The notes under the pieces are model-generated. The model worked only from the letters and a program-made list of their open reading frames with translations. It searched no databases and was not told the DNA's origin. The translations under genes were made by a program, and so were the position numbers. Shown here piece by piece: positions 1 through 7,158 of a DNA stretch of 40,617 nt. The stretch lies in contig JBHIFB010000011.1 of NCBI GenBank assembly GCA_046760905.1, forward strand, positions 1-40,617. Direction: 5' to 3'. Every line of letters starts with the position of its first letter. Positions within the stretch are counted from its first letter, which is position 1. This DNA is from JBHIFB01 sp046760905 (GTDB lineage: Bacteria; Gemmatimonadota; CAZMKB01).

Positions 1-172
1 GCTGAGGATCGTATACTTTCGACAAACTGTCGAGAGCCGCTTCCGCGTATGGGCAGAAACCTCACCACGTGCCCGTCGCGAGTTCTGCGATGACGGTCCG
101 GTCAGTCCCGCCCTGTACAAGAGCAGGAACAGCCAATGAGACAATCACGGAGAAGAGGATGACTTTTTTCAT
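1..172 (-). CDS. Secreted thioredoxin-like protein, candidate selenoprotein (partial)
   Basis: The ATG at 172-170 has a strong SD (GAGGAGG) about 8 nt upstream and a consensus promoter behind it. The first 21 or so residues (MKKVILFSVIVSLAVPALVQG) are a Sec signal peptide. The chain reads TDRTVIAELATGTW, meets TGA at 64-62, then continues in the same frame as GFCPYAEAALDSLSKVYDP to the window edge. Thioredoxin-like domains of FCB-type secreted proteins typically read E-x-A/F-T-G-T-W-C-G-x-C-P-Y-A at this place, so the UGA sits exactly at the first redox Cys and would give U-G-F-C. UGA is a stop elsewhere in the window, so this is not a recoded genome. A SECIS-like hairpin follows. The alternatives are a nonsense mutation or a sequencing error. 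The thioredoxin-like call is good and selenocysteine is inferred. If the UGA stops translation, the product is a 36-residue peptide ending at 62. Confidence 0.72.
16..36 (-). promoter_or_regulatory. Bacterial SECIS-like hairpin downstream of in-frame UGA
   Basis: On the minus-strand mRNA, nine positions pair across a GUU triloop: 36-28 with 16-24, with a single A/C mismatch (34 with 18). The loop starts with G and lies 34 nt after the UGA (64-62). Known bacterial SECIS elements have a short stem, a G in the first two loop positions, and about 16-37 nt between UGA and loop, so this one fits. It lies inside the coding sequence, as bacterial SECIS elements do. Short hairpins also occur by chance. 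Confidence 0.5.
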
Positions 173-229
173 GGTTTGCACCTCCTCATGGATCCCGAAA
201 TGTTGGTTTCCCTTTAAATCGACAATGGT

Positions 230-258
230 ATTATAGCATGTTAACAATTTTCTGTCAA
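230..258 (-). promoter_or_regulatory. Consensus sigma-70 promoter of the selenoprotein candidate
   Basis: The -35 is TTGACA (258-253), the spacer is 17 nt, and the -10 is TATAAT (235-230). Both boxes are perfect consensus. It places transcription start near 223, so the start at 172 is correct and the longer upstream reading of this frame is not translated. Confidence 0.85.
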
Positions 259-351
259 TTTTGAAAATGGATTCTGTATGGCTCGAATCGTGGGAATCGT
301 ACGATCCAATCACTGAAAAATCCATCCATGAGAGTGATGATATCTACCAGG

Positions 352-1291
352 CTAAGGCTCGGTGTTTTCTCTCACCTCCCAGGTGATGGCGTCACCGATG
401 CTTGTTCCGTCACTCAGATCGAGCTCCACGCTCAGCATGTGACAGCCAGGGCTAAACAAATTCGCCTCTATTCCCGGCAGTCTGAAGGTCATCCCACCGG
501 TTACCAGCGTACCCGGAATGACATTCTGCACAAGGATGGAAGTTACGTCCGCTCCATCCAGAGTTGCGCTCCCGCCGACCAGTGACAAACCTGGTGCTTC
601 GGCAATCAGCGCTAGATCGAACTCCTGGGTCGTCACATACTTCCCTGAAGGTGGAGATATCGTAAGATTCGGTGACACGCCTCCCTCATAGCGTAGGACC
701 ACCCAGTCATGGTCGTTGCCGTCCCACACGTATCCCGTGACGACTATCTTTCCATCAGGTTGCAGTACCAGGTAGGTGGAGCCTTCATTATCTGAGATAT
801 CCGTGGTCACAATACCATCATCTGAGAAGCTTGAGTCGAGACTGCCATCGCAGTTGTATCTCGCCAAAACATAATCTGATTGAATTCCATCATATGTATA
901 GGCGGCAATCACCAGCTTCCCATCCTGCTGTCACGATCTTATCGTCCGGCTGGACCTCGACGTCAATCCAATCGTCTCTGTAGCCGGCGTAGTCGCTGAT
1001 AAGCATACCGTCTTCCGAGAAAGTCGAATCGAGACTGCCATCCGTATTGTACCGCACCACCATAAAATCCCAATCGGTGCTCCCAAGATGACCTCCTACA
1101 ACCACGATTTTTCCATCTGAAGTAATAGCAGGGCTGTTGGGATAATCAGACTCATCCTGTAAATCGAGAATGACAATTCCACTGTCTCCGAAAGCCGGGT
1201 CGAGATCACCGGGATCGGCCACACCAGGCGAAGGCCTCACGAATGTGAAAGCAAGGATCAACATTGTGTAAAAACTTGAGAATTTTCTCAC
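352..1291 (-). pseudogene. Secreted delta-60 repeat protein, broken by internal out-of-frame junction
   Basis: Two frames on the minus strand together encode one protein. The 5' part (1291 to 890) starts at GTG with SD GGAGGG 5 nt upstream. It has a signal peptide (MRKFSSFYTMLILAFTF...) followed by delta-60 repeat units (DPAFGDSGIV, YNTDGSLDSTFSEDG, VQPDDKIVTAG). The 3' part, in another frame, resumes with QQDGKLVIAAYTYDG, further units (YNCDGSLDSSFSDDG, LQPDGKIVVTG) and a C-terminal domain ending at 352. At 920-945 two equivalent points of the repeat (QPDDKIV and QQDGKLVIA) are joined directly, so most of one repeat of roughly 50 residues is missing and the frame shifts. Delta-60 units (TIGR02608) form exported beta-rich proteins of unknown role. 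This could be a pseudogene made by repeat recombination or an assembly collapse. The MSVSF start further upstream is less likely because it lacks an SD. Confidence 0.75.
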
Positions 1292-1420
1292 CTGTCCCTC
1301 CTTTTTTTTGGAAGTCATGTGATTCGCTCTCTGGGGGTCGAGAAACGATACCGACACAGTGTATCGGCGAAAGACTCAATGTGCAGTGGAATTTAGAAGC
1401 ACACTACATCCTGATTTTCG

Positions 1421-1449
1421 ATTATACTCTACCCACGATAAAAAGTCAA
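1421..1449 (-). promoter_or_regulatory. Promoter of the delta-60 gene
   Basis: The -35 is TTGACT (1449-1444), the spacer is 17 nt, and the -10 is TATAAT (1426-1421). It leaves a leader of about 120 nt before the GTG at 1291. Confidence 0.75.
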
Positions 1450-1507
1450 TCGATCCAATGCCTTCTCCCGGCTGAATTCCCTCCATTGCACTTCTTTTTA
1501 TCAAATC

Positions 1508-1529
1508 GCGCATGGCAATATCCATGCGC
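1508..1529. repeat. Perfect inverted repeat between divergent promoters
   Basis: GCGCATGG and CCATGCGC are separated by CAATAT. There is no T-run on either side, so it is not a terminator. It is a possible operator for a dimeric regulator or simply a hairpin. Confidence 0.4.
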
Positions 1530-1701
1530 ACACAATTATTCGGGTCGAAGACACCAAGTTAGAAAAGATTTAGCAAGTGGGAAGGATTCATTTGTGGGCA
1601 TCGACTTTCATAAGGAAAGATCGTCCGGATAGCACGAGGAAACTCATAGTCCTGGAAAGTGGTGCGGTAAGTCACAGCTGAAATAAATCTCACCTGAAAA
1701 T

Positions 1702-1730
1702 TTGACCGGATGAGAGTTAGTGTTTAAATT
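1702..1730 (+). promoter_or_regulatory. Promoter of the DUF362-AmrS operon
   Basis: The -35 is TTGACC (1702-1707), the spacer is 17 nt, and the -10 is TAAATT (1725-1730). It lies about 38 nt before the chosen ATG. Confidence 0.55.
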
Positions 1731-1767
1731 ATATAAACAGGCGCCATCGTGATAGAGGAAATTGGAA

Positions 1768-2790
1768 ATGGCAGGAGCATCCTTCACGAGAAGAGGTTTC
1801 CTGGGATCTATGATCTCAGCGTGTGCTGCATCACTCGGTTTCGGTCGGTTATGGGGCGCAGGAAAACCTCTTTCCCAAGCTCATCTTAATGCGACTGGAA
1901 AGAAGACGAATACTCCCCCGCGGGTTGTGATAGCGAAGGATCCCAACGTCTTCAGATTGAATGGCAAAATCGACGAAAATGTCCTTGGAACAATGCTCGA
2001 TAATGCGATGGAGAGACTCACCGGGAAATCCCCTCCGGATGCCTGGTCTAATCTCTTCTCCCGGCAGGATGTGGTAGGAATCAAAGTGAACTGCCTTGCA
2101 GGTCGAGGCCTTTCCCCGCACATGGAGCTGATAGATCTCATAGTCAATAGGCTTGTAGCATGCGGGATGAGAGACAAAAACATCATCGTGTGGGATAGGA
2201 CTGACAAGGATCTTAAAAAGGCAGGTTTTACGATCCGACGGAGAGGGGACGGCTACCGCTGCTACGGAACTAACGATGACTACGACACGTCGGAGCTCGA
2301 GTTCGCCGGCTCCGTCGGCAGCATCTTCAGTCCAATCCTCTCAAAGAAGACGACTGCGACAATAAGCGTCCCCGTCATGAAGGATCATGACCTGGCCGGC
2401 ATAACGCTCAGTATGAAAAACTTCTATGGAGCGATTCATAATCCGAACAAATACCACGACAACAACTGCAGCCCCTATGTCGCAGACCTCAACAGCCACC
2501 GCTTCATCAGGAACAAGCTCAGACTCGTGATCACCGATGCACTCACAGCTCAGTACCATGGCGGACCTTCATTCAAACCGGGGTTTTGCTGGAAGTATGC
2601 GGGCCTGATTGTCGCACAGGATCCGGTTGCCCACGACCTGACTGGCTGGAAGATAATAGAAGAAAAAAGGAGCGAGATGGGACTTCCCTCTCTTTTAGAA
2701 AGTAAGAGGGAACCGCTGTACATAAAAAAGGCGAGTGAGCTGGGACTCGGCGAATCGGATCCTGCGCTTATCGAGGTAATAGAAGTATGA
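1768..2790 (+). CDS. DUF362 family protein with twin-arginine signal
   Basis: This is a 340-residue protein. The ATG at 1768 was chosen over the TTG at 1762 because the SD (AGAGG) sits about 9 nt before it. The N-terminus has a twin-arginine motif (TRRGFLGSM) followed by a hydrophobic Ala/Gly-rich stretch, so Tat export is expected. The remainder matches DUF362: a segment with GIKVNCLAG (about residue 90), a central VPVMKDHDLAGITLSMKNFYG block (about 195-220) and a C-terminal AQDPVAHDLTG segment. DUF362 proteins are uncharacterised; several are fused to ferredoxin domains, but no 4Fe-4S cysteine cluster is visible here. The gene overlaps the next by 4 nt (ATGA), so it is translationally coupled to an AmrS-type radical SAM protein. 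A shared redox or modification role is inferred from this pairing only. Confidence 0.88.
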   Translation: MAGASFTRRGFLGSMISACAASLGFGRLWGAGKPLSQAHLNATGKKTNTPPRVVIAKDPNVFRLNGKIDENVLGTMLDNAMERLTGKSPPDAWSNLFSRQDVVGIKVNCLAGRGLSPHMELIDLIVNRLVACGMRDKNIIVWDRTDKDLKKAGFTIRRRGDGYRCYGTNDDYDTSELEFAGSVGSIFSPILSKKTTATISVPVMKDHDLAGITLSMKNFYGAIHNPNKYHDNNCSPYVADLNSHRFIRNKLRLVITDALTAQYHGGPSFKPGFCWKYAGLIVAQDPVAHDLTGWKIIEEKRSEMGLPSLLESKREPLYIKKASELGLGESDPALIEVIEV

Positions 2791-3926
2791 AACTTTCAAG
2801 GAGAGATTTCTTGCTTGGTTCAGCCTGCTGCATTGGCGGCGCAATCCTACCGAAAGGATTCACAGGGACCCCAACAGCCCTTTTAGCATCCCCCGGACAG
2901 GACTCAGAGAAGGAGGGAGTTAAAGAGGCACGCCATTACGAGAAACTGGAGCAGTCGAGGGTGAAATGCAAACTTTGCCCGAGGGAATGCAGCGTAGCAG
3001 ACCAGGAGAGGGGTTACTGTGGAGTCAGGGAGAACAGGCTCGGCACTTACTACACCCTCGTCCACTCGAGGCCATGCGCAGTCCACACCGATCCAATCGA
3101 GAAGAAACCTCTCTTCCATTTCCTGCCCGGTAGCCTGGCATATTCCATCGCGACTGCCGGATGTAACGTCGAGTGTCGGTTCTGCCAGAACTGGGACATC
3201 TCTCAGTTCAGACCTGAACAGGTGAGAAGTGTCTACCTCCCACCCGGCACACTGCACCGTGAAGCGAGCAGGACGGGTGCAAGGTCCATTGCCTACACCT
3301 ATTCGGAACCCGTCATCTTCTACGAGTACATGTATGACACCGCAGAGCTCGGACGGGAAACGGGCGTTAGAAGTGTGATGATCTCGAACGGCTATATCCA
3401 GGAGAAACCTATGAGGGAACTCTGCCAGGTTCTCGACGCCGTGAAGATAGATCTCAAAGCATTCACAGAAAAGTTTTACAAGGAGTACTGCTCCGGTGAA
3501 CTCAAGCCGGTTCTCGAAACGCTGGAGCTTCTTCGGAAGCTCGATATGTGGTTCGAGATAGTGGTCCTTATAATCCCGACTCTGAACGATTCAGAGGATG
3601 AAATACGCTCGATGTCAAAGTGGGTGGCGACCAATCTCGGAAAAGATATACCCATCCACTTCTCCAGGTTCCACCCAACTTACAAACTGAAGAATCTCCC
3701 GGTCACTCCGGTGAGAACCCTGGATATGGCTAGGAGGGTGGCGATGGAGGAAGGATTAAACTACGCCTATGTAGGTAATGTATGGGGGCATGAAGGTGAA
3801 AACACATACTGTAGCGGCTGCGGTGAAATCATAATCAGAAGGATCGGCTTCAGGATTCTCGAGATGAATCTGAATAACGGCTCCTGCAAATACTGCGGCC
3901 AGACTATACCGGGGGTCTGGTCATAG
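2787..3926 (+). CDS. amrS: AmrS-type radical SAM protein with Tat signal
   Basis: This 379-residue protein is the radical SAM member of the AmmeMemoRadiSam family. The radical SAM triad is C126-x3-C130-x2-C133 (TAGCNVECRFCQNWD), which binds 4Fe-4S and SAM. Before it lies a conserved Cys-rich segment (CKLCPRECSV...GYCGVREN), and at the C-terminus a rubredoxin-like pair (CSGCGE...CKYCGQ). The N-terminus has SRRDFLLGSACC followed by a hydrophobic stretch, a twin-arginine signal. Radical SAM enzymes need cytoplasmic reductant and SAM, so export of one is unusual, though Tat-type starts occur in annotated members of this family. The gene overlaps the DUF362 gene by 4 nt. The AmmeMemo partners (AMMECR1, Memo) are not in the window. 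Substrate is unknown. It ends 5 nt from the convergent gene. Confidence 0.9.
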   Translation: MKLSRRDFLLGSACCIGGAILPKGFTGTPTALLASPGQDSEKEGVKEARHYEKLEQSRVKCKLCPRECSVADQERGYCGVRENRLGTYYTLVHSRPCAVHTDPIEKKPLFHFLPGSLAYSIATAGCNVECRFCQNWDISQFRPEQVRSVYLPPGTLHREASRTGARSIAYTYSEPVIFYEYMYDTAELGRETGVRSVMISNGYIQEKPMRELCQVLDAVKIDLKAFTEKFYKEYCSGELKPVLETLELLRKLDMWFEIVVLIIPTLNDSEDEIRSMSKWVATNLGKDIPIHFSRFHPTYKLKNLPVTPVRTLDMARRVAMEEGLNYAYVGNVWGHEGENTYCSGCGEIIIRRIGFRILEMNLNNGSCKYCGQTIPGVWS

Positions 3927-3931
3927 ACGTC

Positions 3932-6250
3932 TTAAACTCTCAACCTCTTTCCATAAAGCCAGAATAACAATCCCAGCACCTTCAGCGAAGCGATCAAGAG
4001 GAGAGTCGTCACGACTCCGGTCACAGGAACGAGCAGCACACCTGTGACGAAAGCGCCGATCAATGCTCCGCTGTGGTCCAGGGCGTCTATCAGGCCGGCC
4101 CCCCTGCCCAACCTCCTCGTTTCCTCGATGTATATAGAGGAGGTGAGGGGAAACTGCGCGCCTGTGCATGTCCCGCCAATGAACATAAGCAGGCTGTATA
4201 CACCTATGATGATAGAAGATGAGGCCTGGTGGAACCCCTGCAGATGCGGAAGGCACAGTGAGAGAAGCAGCACGAAGAGTAGAATCACAGCCTCAAGAAG
4301 TATCATGAGGTCATCCTTCGAAATTCCAGGGATCTCTCTCCTCAATAACCACCCCCCCGTTGCAAGGCCGAACATGAAAAGAGCTATTAGTACCCCAATG
4401 TTTCCATATAGGTATCCCACCGCATTCTGGAAGGAGAACATGAGCAGAATGCTCACGGACATACCCGCCATCCCTGTCGTAAATATGGAGAATAGAGAAG
4501 CGAAGGTTCTGAGTCTCCCATATCTATCACCACGCAACCGATACAGACCAATACGGACGAGGAACACCAACAGCAATGCGACGATAGCATGCCAGAACTC
4601 AAGCCGCTCCACGAAACGCAGCATGGGCGATAGGTTTCCACCGGAGAACTTGTCCCAGAGCATGCAGCCGAAGTAATAGGCGATAGGATTGGTGTCGGTG
4701 TTTTCAGGCACCTCCAAAGCCCCGCGAAAAGCTTTCTGAACGAAATCAACCCTCTCGGGCAAAAGGAGCATCGAGAAGTGGTATGGGGAGAAATATCGGC
4801 TTTCTATGCCCCGCTTCACATATCTAGATTCAAGGAGAGCAGGATCCGTTGTGATAACACCACGAGACCTGCTTGCGAAGAAGAAAATCTTAATGCCGGG
4901 TGTGATTATCACATCATGGAATACAGCGGTGAGTGAATTGTAGATACTCTTTCCGTAGTCCAGGACTTCCTCCCTGATGTAGTTCTCCGAGAATGGCAGC
5001 GCAGTTGCGACGACTCCATCTGGGGATAGGATCCCTGAAAGCTCAAGGTAGAAATCGTTTGTGTAAAACCTGTTGATGAGAGCATTCGATGGCTCCGGGA
5101 GGTTTACAATGATCATATCGTAGCGAACCGATTCGCCTCCTTTCGCCAGCTTCTTTACGAAGTGCCTGCCATCCCCTCTTATTACGTTTACAACAGGCGA
5201 GTCGAGAACCCCTTTCTCCTCCTGTCCAATGTATTTCAGCAGAAAGGAGATGAGGACATCATCCAGCTCAACATAATCCAACCTCTCCGGTTTATAGAGA
5301 AGGAGTTGCCCGAGCAGCCCGGTGAGGCCCGAACCTATGACAAGGACGGTTCGGGGATCTGGATGCTGGTTCATGACAAAGTGAGCGATCACAGCATTGT
5401 TGTATGGATCGGGAAAGGATTCGACGTAGTATCCGTTAAGGTACAGGTTATACTGGCCGGCCTGTTCTGCAATCGCAATGTTCTGATACCTGGAATCGAT
5501 CGATTCGAGAAGCTCCATGTTCTCTGTGAGGGAGTCCCATCTCTCCTGTACTGTCCATGTCTCTAAGCTCCGGTGCAGCCCGGCAAGTCCGGCTACTATC
5601 GCCAGCGCAAGGACCAGGGCCGGGAAAGCAAGTGTTTTGAGCCGCCAGGGCGATCCTTTTACTTCGCTTGAGAAGAGGATTAATATAAGCGTAGCGATAC
5701 CAAGCAGAAAGAGCATAGGGAACACGCTGAACCGTATAACCAGGTAGAAGGAATGAAGGAGCCCGGCCGTTAGGCTTCCGAGAGATTCATACACGTAGAC
5801 AGTACCTACGGCATAGCCGGATCTGTCCCAAGCCTCGAGCGACCTTTTGGGCGAGGCTGTCCTGCACGCTGCGGGGAAAGCGAACCCTACTGACAGGCCG
5901 AGAGGGAACAGGGCACACAGGTGGATTTTGGTCATCGTAAAGAAAGGGACGTACTGGCCAACCGGAACGTCAAAGATCAGCCGTCCCAGACGGAGTATTA
6001 CAGCACCGCTGACAACGAGCAGGATCATGATGGGGAGGAAAGCGATCAGGAATGACACAGGGCTTCGCAGCTTATCGCTCATGGCGGCACCGATGAGAGC
6101 CCCCGTAAAAATACCTGCAAACCACACGGCATAGAATAGTCCGATAGTGATCTCGTTCCCGAAGAATATGACCAGCGTCTCTCTTAGAAGGACTACTTGC
6201 CCTAGTATGGCCCAGAAGCCCAGTAGAAAGAAAATTGTTCTCTCACGCAT
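3932..6250 (-). CDS. Fused membrane protein/spermidine synthase-like protein
   Basis: This 772-residue protein has a membrane-spermidine synthase-membrane layout. Residues about 1-220 hold several transmembrane helices (FFLLGFWAILGQVVLLRETL...). A cytosolic Rossmann domain spans about 240-500, and more helices run from about 555 to the end. The Rossmann domain shows the SAM-binding glycine loop (VLVIGSGLTGLLGQ), the acidic strand end (DYVELDD) and GDGRHF. The usual catalytic Asp motif (D-L/S-x-D-P) reads NLPEPSNALINRFY, with Asp changed to Asn, so classical aminopropyl transfer is doubtful. The family is widespread in candidate phyla, and its substrate is unknown. A paralogue lies at 33857-36727. 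It is divergent from endonuclease V with an operator-like dyad in its promoter, and its 3' end is 5 nt from AmrS. Confidence 0.88.
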   Translation of the reverse strand: MRERTIFFLLGFWAILGQVVLLRETLVIFFGNEITIGLFYAVWFAGIFTGALIGAAMSDKLRSPVSFLIAFLPIMILLVVSGAVILRLGRLIFDVPVGQYVPFFTMTKIHLCALFPLGLSVGFAFPAACRTASPKRSLEAWDRSGYAVGTVYVYESLGSLTAGLLHSFYLVIRFSVFPMLFLLGIATLILILFSSEVKGSPWRLKTLAFPALVLALAIVAGLAGLHRSLETWTVQERWDSLTENMELLESIDSRYQNIAIAEQAGQYNLYLNGYYVESFPDPYNNAVIAHFVMNQHPDPRTVLVIGSGLTGLLGQLLLYKPERLDYVELDDVLISFLLKYIGQEEKGVLDSPVVNVIRGDGRHFVKKLAKGGESVRYDMIIVNLPEPSNALINRFYTNDFYLELSGILSPDGVVATALPFSENYIREEVLDYGKSIYNSLTAVFHDVIITPGIKIFFFASRSRGVITTDPALLESRYVKRGIESRYFSPYHFSMLLLPERVDFVQKAFRGALEVPENTDTNPIAYYFGCMLWDKFSGGNLSPMLRFVERLEFWHAIVALLLVFLVRIGLYRLRGDRYGRLRTFASLFSIFTTGMAGMSVSILLMFSFQNAVGYLYGNIGVLIALFMFGLATGGWLLRREIPGISKDDLMILLEAVILLFVLLLSLCLPHLQGFHQASSSIIIGVYSLLMFIGGTCTGAQFPLTSSIYIEETRRLGRGAGLIDALDHSGALIGAFVTGVLLVPVTGVVTTLLLIASLKVLGLLFWLYGKRLRV

Positions 6251-6291
6251 TTCTAAGATCCCAGGTAGAGACGAGCTCCGACAAAATCCGA

Positions 6292-6303
6292 AGGAAGCTT
6301 CCT
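6292..6303. repeat. 12-bp perfect palindrome
   Basis: AGGAAGCTTCCT lies in the predicted leader of the fused spermidine synthase gene. It could be an operator half of a larger site or chance. Confidence 0.25.
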
Positions 6304-6309
6304 GGTATA

Positions 6310-6338
6310 AGCATATCCTGCGCCCAGGATATTCGCAA
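6310..6338 (-). promoter_or_regulatory. Promoter with embedded dyad, fused spermidine synthase gene
   Basis: The -35 is TTGCGA (6338-6333), the spacer is 17 nt, and the -10 is TATGCT (6315-6310). The perfect dyad ATATCCTG-CGCC-CAGGATAT (6313-6332) fills the spacer and overlaps the -10, which is the position expected for a repressor operator. Confidence 0.45.
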
Positions 6339-6362
6339 GCACCATATTCATCACCTTTTTCA

Positions 6363-6391
6363 TTGACCCGGGATGATGAGAGGAGTATTTT
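6363..6391 (+). promoter_or_regulatory. Promoter of endonuclease V gene
   Basis: The -35 is TTGACC (6363-6368), the spacer is 17 nt, and the -10 is TATTTT (6386-6391). It gives a start near 6398, consistent with the ATG at 6435 and against the much longer upstream reading frame. Confidence 0.5.
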
Positions 6392-6434
6392 AGAAGCAGC
6401 GTCACGCGTAAAGGATCAGGATGAAACATCGAGA

Positions 6435-7157
6435 ATGGCTCAAGTTAGCTGGGTAAGGATACGGAAACTGCACGATTGGGACATCAGTCCACGTGAGGCG
6501 GCCGATGTCCAGAACCGTCTGAGGCGGCTCGTAGTGCCGGAATGGGATGGCAGGAAAATCGAGAGGATCGCAGGGGCCGACGTCTCTTTTCCATCCCGGA
6601 ACGAGACCCTAGCCGCGACCTGTGTGATGAGCTACCCGGAGTTGAAACTGCTCGATTACTCTGTTAAGCGAAGGCGGTGCGAGTTCCCCTATGTGCCGGG
6701 ATTTCTCGCCTTCCGGGAGGTCCCGGCCCTCCTCGAGTCGCTAAAAGGCCTAGAGATCGAACCGGATGTAATCATCTGCGATGCCCAGGGGTTGGCTCAC
6801 CCGCGGGGCATGGGGCTAGCAACCCACCTCGGTATTCTCATAGAAAAGCCAACTATTGGCTGCGCGAAATCAAGACTTTTCGGAAGCTTCCAGGAACCCG
6901 GGGAAAACAGGGGAGACCGGTCTCTGCTCCACGGGCATGGTGGTGAGGTGATAGGTGCGGTCCTCACCACCAGGTCAGGGGTGAAGCCGGTATTTGTCTC
7001 GATCGGGAATCTGGTGGACCTGGAAACCTCCATAGGCGTGGTGATGGCATGCTGTCCAAAGTACAGGCTACCCGAACCGACGAGAGTTGCACACAAGCTC
7101 GCTGCGGGGGAGAAGATGGAAAAAGAAGGCGAAGACCATCAACTCGGGCTCTTTTGA
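6435..7157 (+). CDS. nfi: Endonuclease V
   Basis: This 240-residue enzyme cleaves the second phosphodiester bond 3' of deoxyinosine to start repair of deaminated adenine. The fold-defining motifs are all present: IAGADVSF with D49, YVPGFLAFRE with E95, and CDAQGLAHPRGMG with D116. Spacings D-46-E-21-D equal those of the Thermotoga maritima enzyme (D43, E89, D110). KPTIGCAKSRL follows, as in the family. The frame is open upstream to 6147, but that stretch overlaps the divergent gene and both promoters and has no homology, so the ATG at 6435 (MAQVSWVRIRKLHDWD) is preferred; its SD is weak (AGGA about 14-19 nt upstream). The C-terminus (HQLGLF) ends 1 nt before the convergent glycosyltransferase. 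Confidence 0.93.
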   Translation: MAQVSWVRIRKLHDWDISPREAADVQNRLRRLVVPEWDGRKIERIAGADVSFPSRNETLAATCVMSYPELKLLDYSVKRRRCEFPYVPGFLAFREVPALLESLKGLEIEPDVIICDAQGLAHPRGMGLATHLGILIEKPTIGCAKSRLFGSFQEPGENRGDRSLLHGHGGEVIGAVLTTRSGVKPVFVSIGNLVDLETSIGVVMACCPKYRLPEPTRVAHKLAAGEKMEKEGEDHQLGLF

Positions 7158-7158
7158 T

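Larger units (their letters stand above)
1292..1767. other. Divergent intergenic region, 476 bp, no gene
   Basis: This region holds a minus promoter (1421-1449), a plus promoter (1702-1730) and, between them, a perfect 8-bp dyad at 1508-1515/1522-1529. A plus-strand open frame here has no family resemblance or SD and overlaps the delta-60 start; it is treated as chance. Confidence 0.6.

Noticed and set aside
62..64. UGA as Trp or Gly in a recoded genetic code
   Set aside because: TGA terminates several intact genes here, for example the DUF362 gene and the ribonucleotide reductase gene, so the code is standard.
1264..1632. 122-codon plus-strand ORF upstream of DUF362
   Set aside because: No SD or homology; it overlaps the delta-60 gene start, its promoter and a dyad.
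6147..6434. Long N-terminal extension of endonuclease V
   Set aside because: It overlaps the divergent gene's start, two promoters and a dyad, and has no relation to the enzyme family.
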